From: Cloeon dipterum
Taxonomy: Eukaryota > Arthropoda > Insecta > Ephemeroptera > Baetidae
Direction: 5' to 3'
Assembly (NCBI RefSeq): GCF_949628265.1
Contig: NC_088786.1
Span: forward strand, 23,209,681 to 23,273,680
DNA length: 64,000 bases
The notes under the pieces are model-generated. The model was given only the letters and a program-made list of their open reading frames with translations, had not been told where the DNA came from and made no database searches. Of the stretch, positions 63,306-64,000 are shown piece after piece. The first letter of the stretch is position 1, and each line of letters begins with the position of its first letter. The translations under genes were made by a program, and so were the position numbers.

Positions 63306-64000
63306 ATGCGTATAAACAGACTCTACTTTCTGATTTTTGTGTCTTTGATCGTATGGGCCATCTTCACATACTTTTTATTCCAACACAAGCCAGCCAACTA
63401 CCATGCATCAGAGGTGAGTTAAAATATTGCCATATTGTTTAGTTTTTGTTGCAACAGCAAAATATAACTATTTTAAATTTTAAGATCGATATCTGGAGAC
63501 TTTTTACCATTAAAGGTCTCAATCGAAATGTATGTAGTCATTTTCATGTGGGATCTGGATTAAATCTTGATATTGATATTGAGCACTAATTTGTGTGTTC
63601 CAGGTAACCAACATTGAAGAGCAGCTTCACAAACTAGAAACTGACGTGAAGCAGCAGTACAAGGAAAACGAGAAGGTCTATTCTTATTTGTTGAACATCA
63701 TCCAAAACAAAAGTATTGTTTAGATTGTCCATGAAATGTGATTCAGTACAATTAATTTTTTTCCTCAGAAAATGAGGTTGCAAAAGCAGAAAAAACTGAA
63801 ATTGTTGGAAATCCAGAGGAAAATGTCATTCCAGATCAAGGAAATGGGCAAAAGAAGGACGTTCTCCCCCCTCCAAGCTTCAGTCATGTAAGGCTAGCTA
63901 GAATACGCAACTGGTAGAAACTAACATATGTTTTAGTCCAATATTCAAGGGCCTGTGATACTTGTCATAGTTTTTGCTTACAATCGACCTTCCGTTTCTC
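63306..64000 (+). CDS. Mgat1: GlcNAc-transferase I (Mgat1), N-terminal part
   Basis: Runs off the right edge. Exons: 63292-63413 (ATG 63306), 63604-63712, 63769-63887, 63937 to the edge; phases agree, giving 133 residues. It is a Golgi type II membrane protein: short cytosolic MRINR, membrane anchor LYFLIFVSLIVWAIFTYFLF (6-25), then a Lys/Glu-rich stem with coiled-coil tendency (VTNIEEQLHKLETDVKQQY). The start of the catalytic domain is GPVILVIVFAYNRPSVS, which corresponds to the conserved beginning of alpha-1,3-mannosyl-glycoprotein 2-beta-N-acetylglucosaminyltransferase. The enzyme adds the first GlcNAc to Man5GlcNAc2 and so opens the complex/paucimannose N-glycan route. The DxD motif lies beyond the window. 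The call rests on the short catalytic start and topology, so the close relative POMGNT1 is a less likely alternative. A 45-base phase-0 cassette (63485-63529) could be an optional exon. Confidence 0.75.

Noticed and set aside
1..64000. CRISPR arrays, operons, rRNA genes
   Set aside because: None seen; the window is animal nuclear DNA with spliced genes.

Overview
The window is animal nuclear DNA, almost certainly from an arthropod and most likely an insect. It is AT-rich, its genes are split into short exons by GT-AG introns, and the recognisable proteins are animal-specific: a haem peroxidase, an ADAMTS-type protease, a Neurogenin/Tap-type bHLH factor, a TRIC/TMEM38 channel, GlcNAc-transferase I and a four-membrane-segment protein with features of the arthropod DUF4728/Pasiflora group. 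I cannot assign an order from sequence alone. All exon structures below were built by hand from splice sites, reading phase and family resemblance.

Layout. (1) 57-3396 (+): the 3' end of a haem peroxidase gene. Its last exon continues for about 900 codons past the normal peroxidase end and encodes four copies of a glycosylated repeat domain I do not recognise. (2) 3879-8150 (-): a complete 14-exon ADAMTS-like secreted metalloprotease, tail-to-tail with the peroxidase. (3) 10111-11996 (+): a Neurogenin/Tap-like bHLH gene with a TATA promoter and one intron. (4) 12.0-18.6 kb: gene-poor. (5) About 19-54 kb (+): one very long gene for a four-membrane-segment protein. It has a candidate 5' non-coding exon near 19 kb, a first coding exon at 22 kb, a 22-kb intron, then six small exons from 44.3 to 53.4 kb. 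(6) 56422-61416 (-): a complete 7-exon TRIC cation channel gene. (7) 62.4 kb to the right edge (+): the 5' part of Mgat1, head-to-head with the TRIC gene.

The genes do not form one pathway. Several products act in the secretory route or outside the cell: peroxidase and ADAMTS in the matrix, TRIC in the ER membrane, Mgat1 in the Golgi, and the four-membrane-segment protein probably at the plasma membrane.

The strongest candidates for something undescribed are the peroxidase tail with its four-fold repeat and internal furin-type site, a roughly 300-340 bp dispersed repeat present three times, and two foldback elements inside introns.
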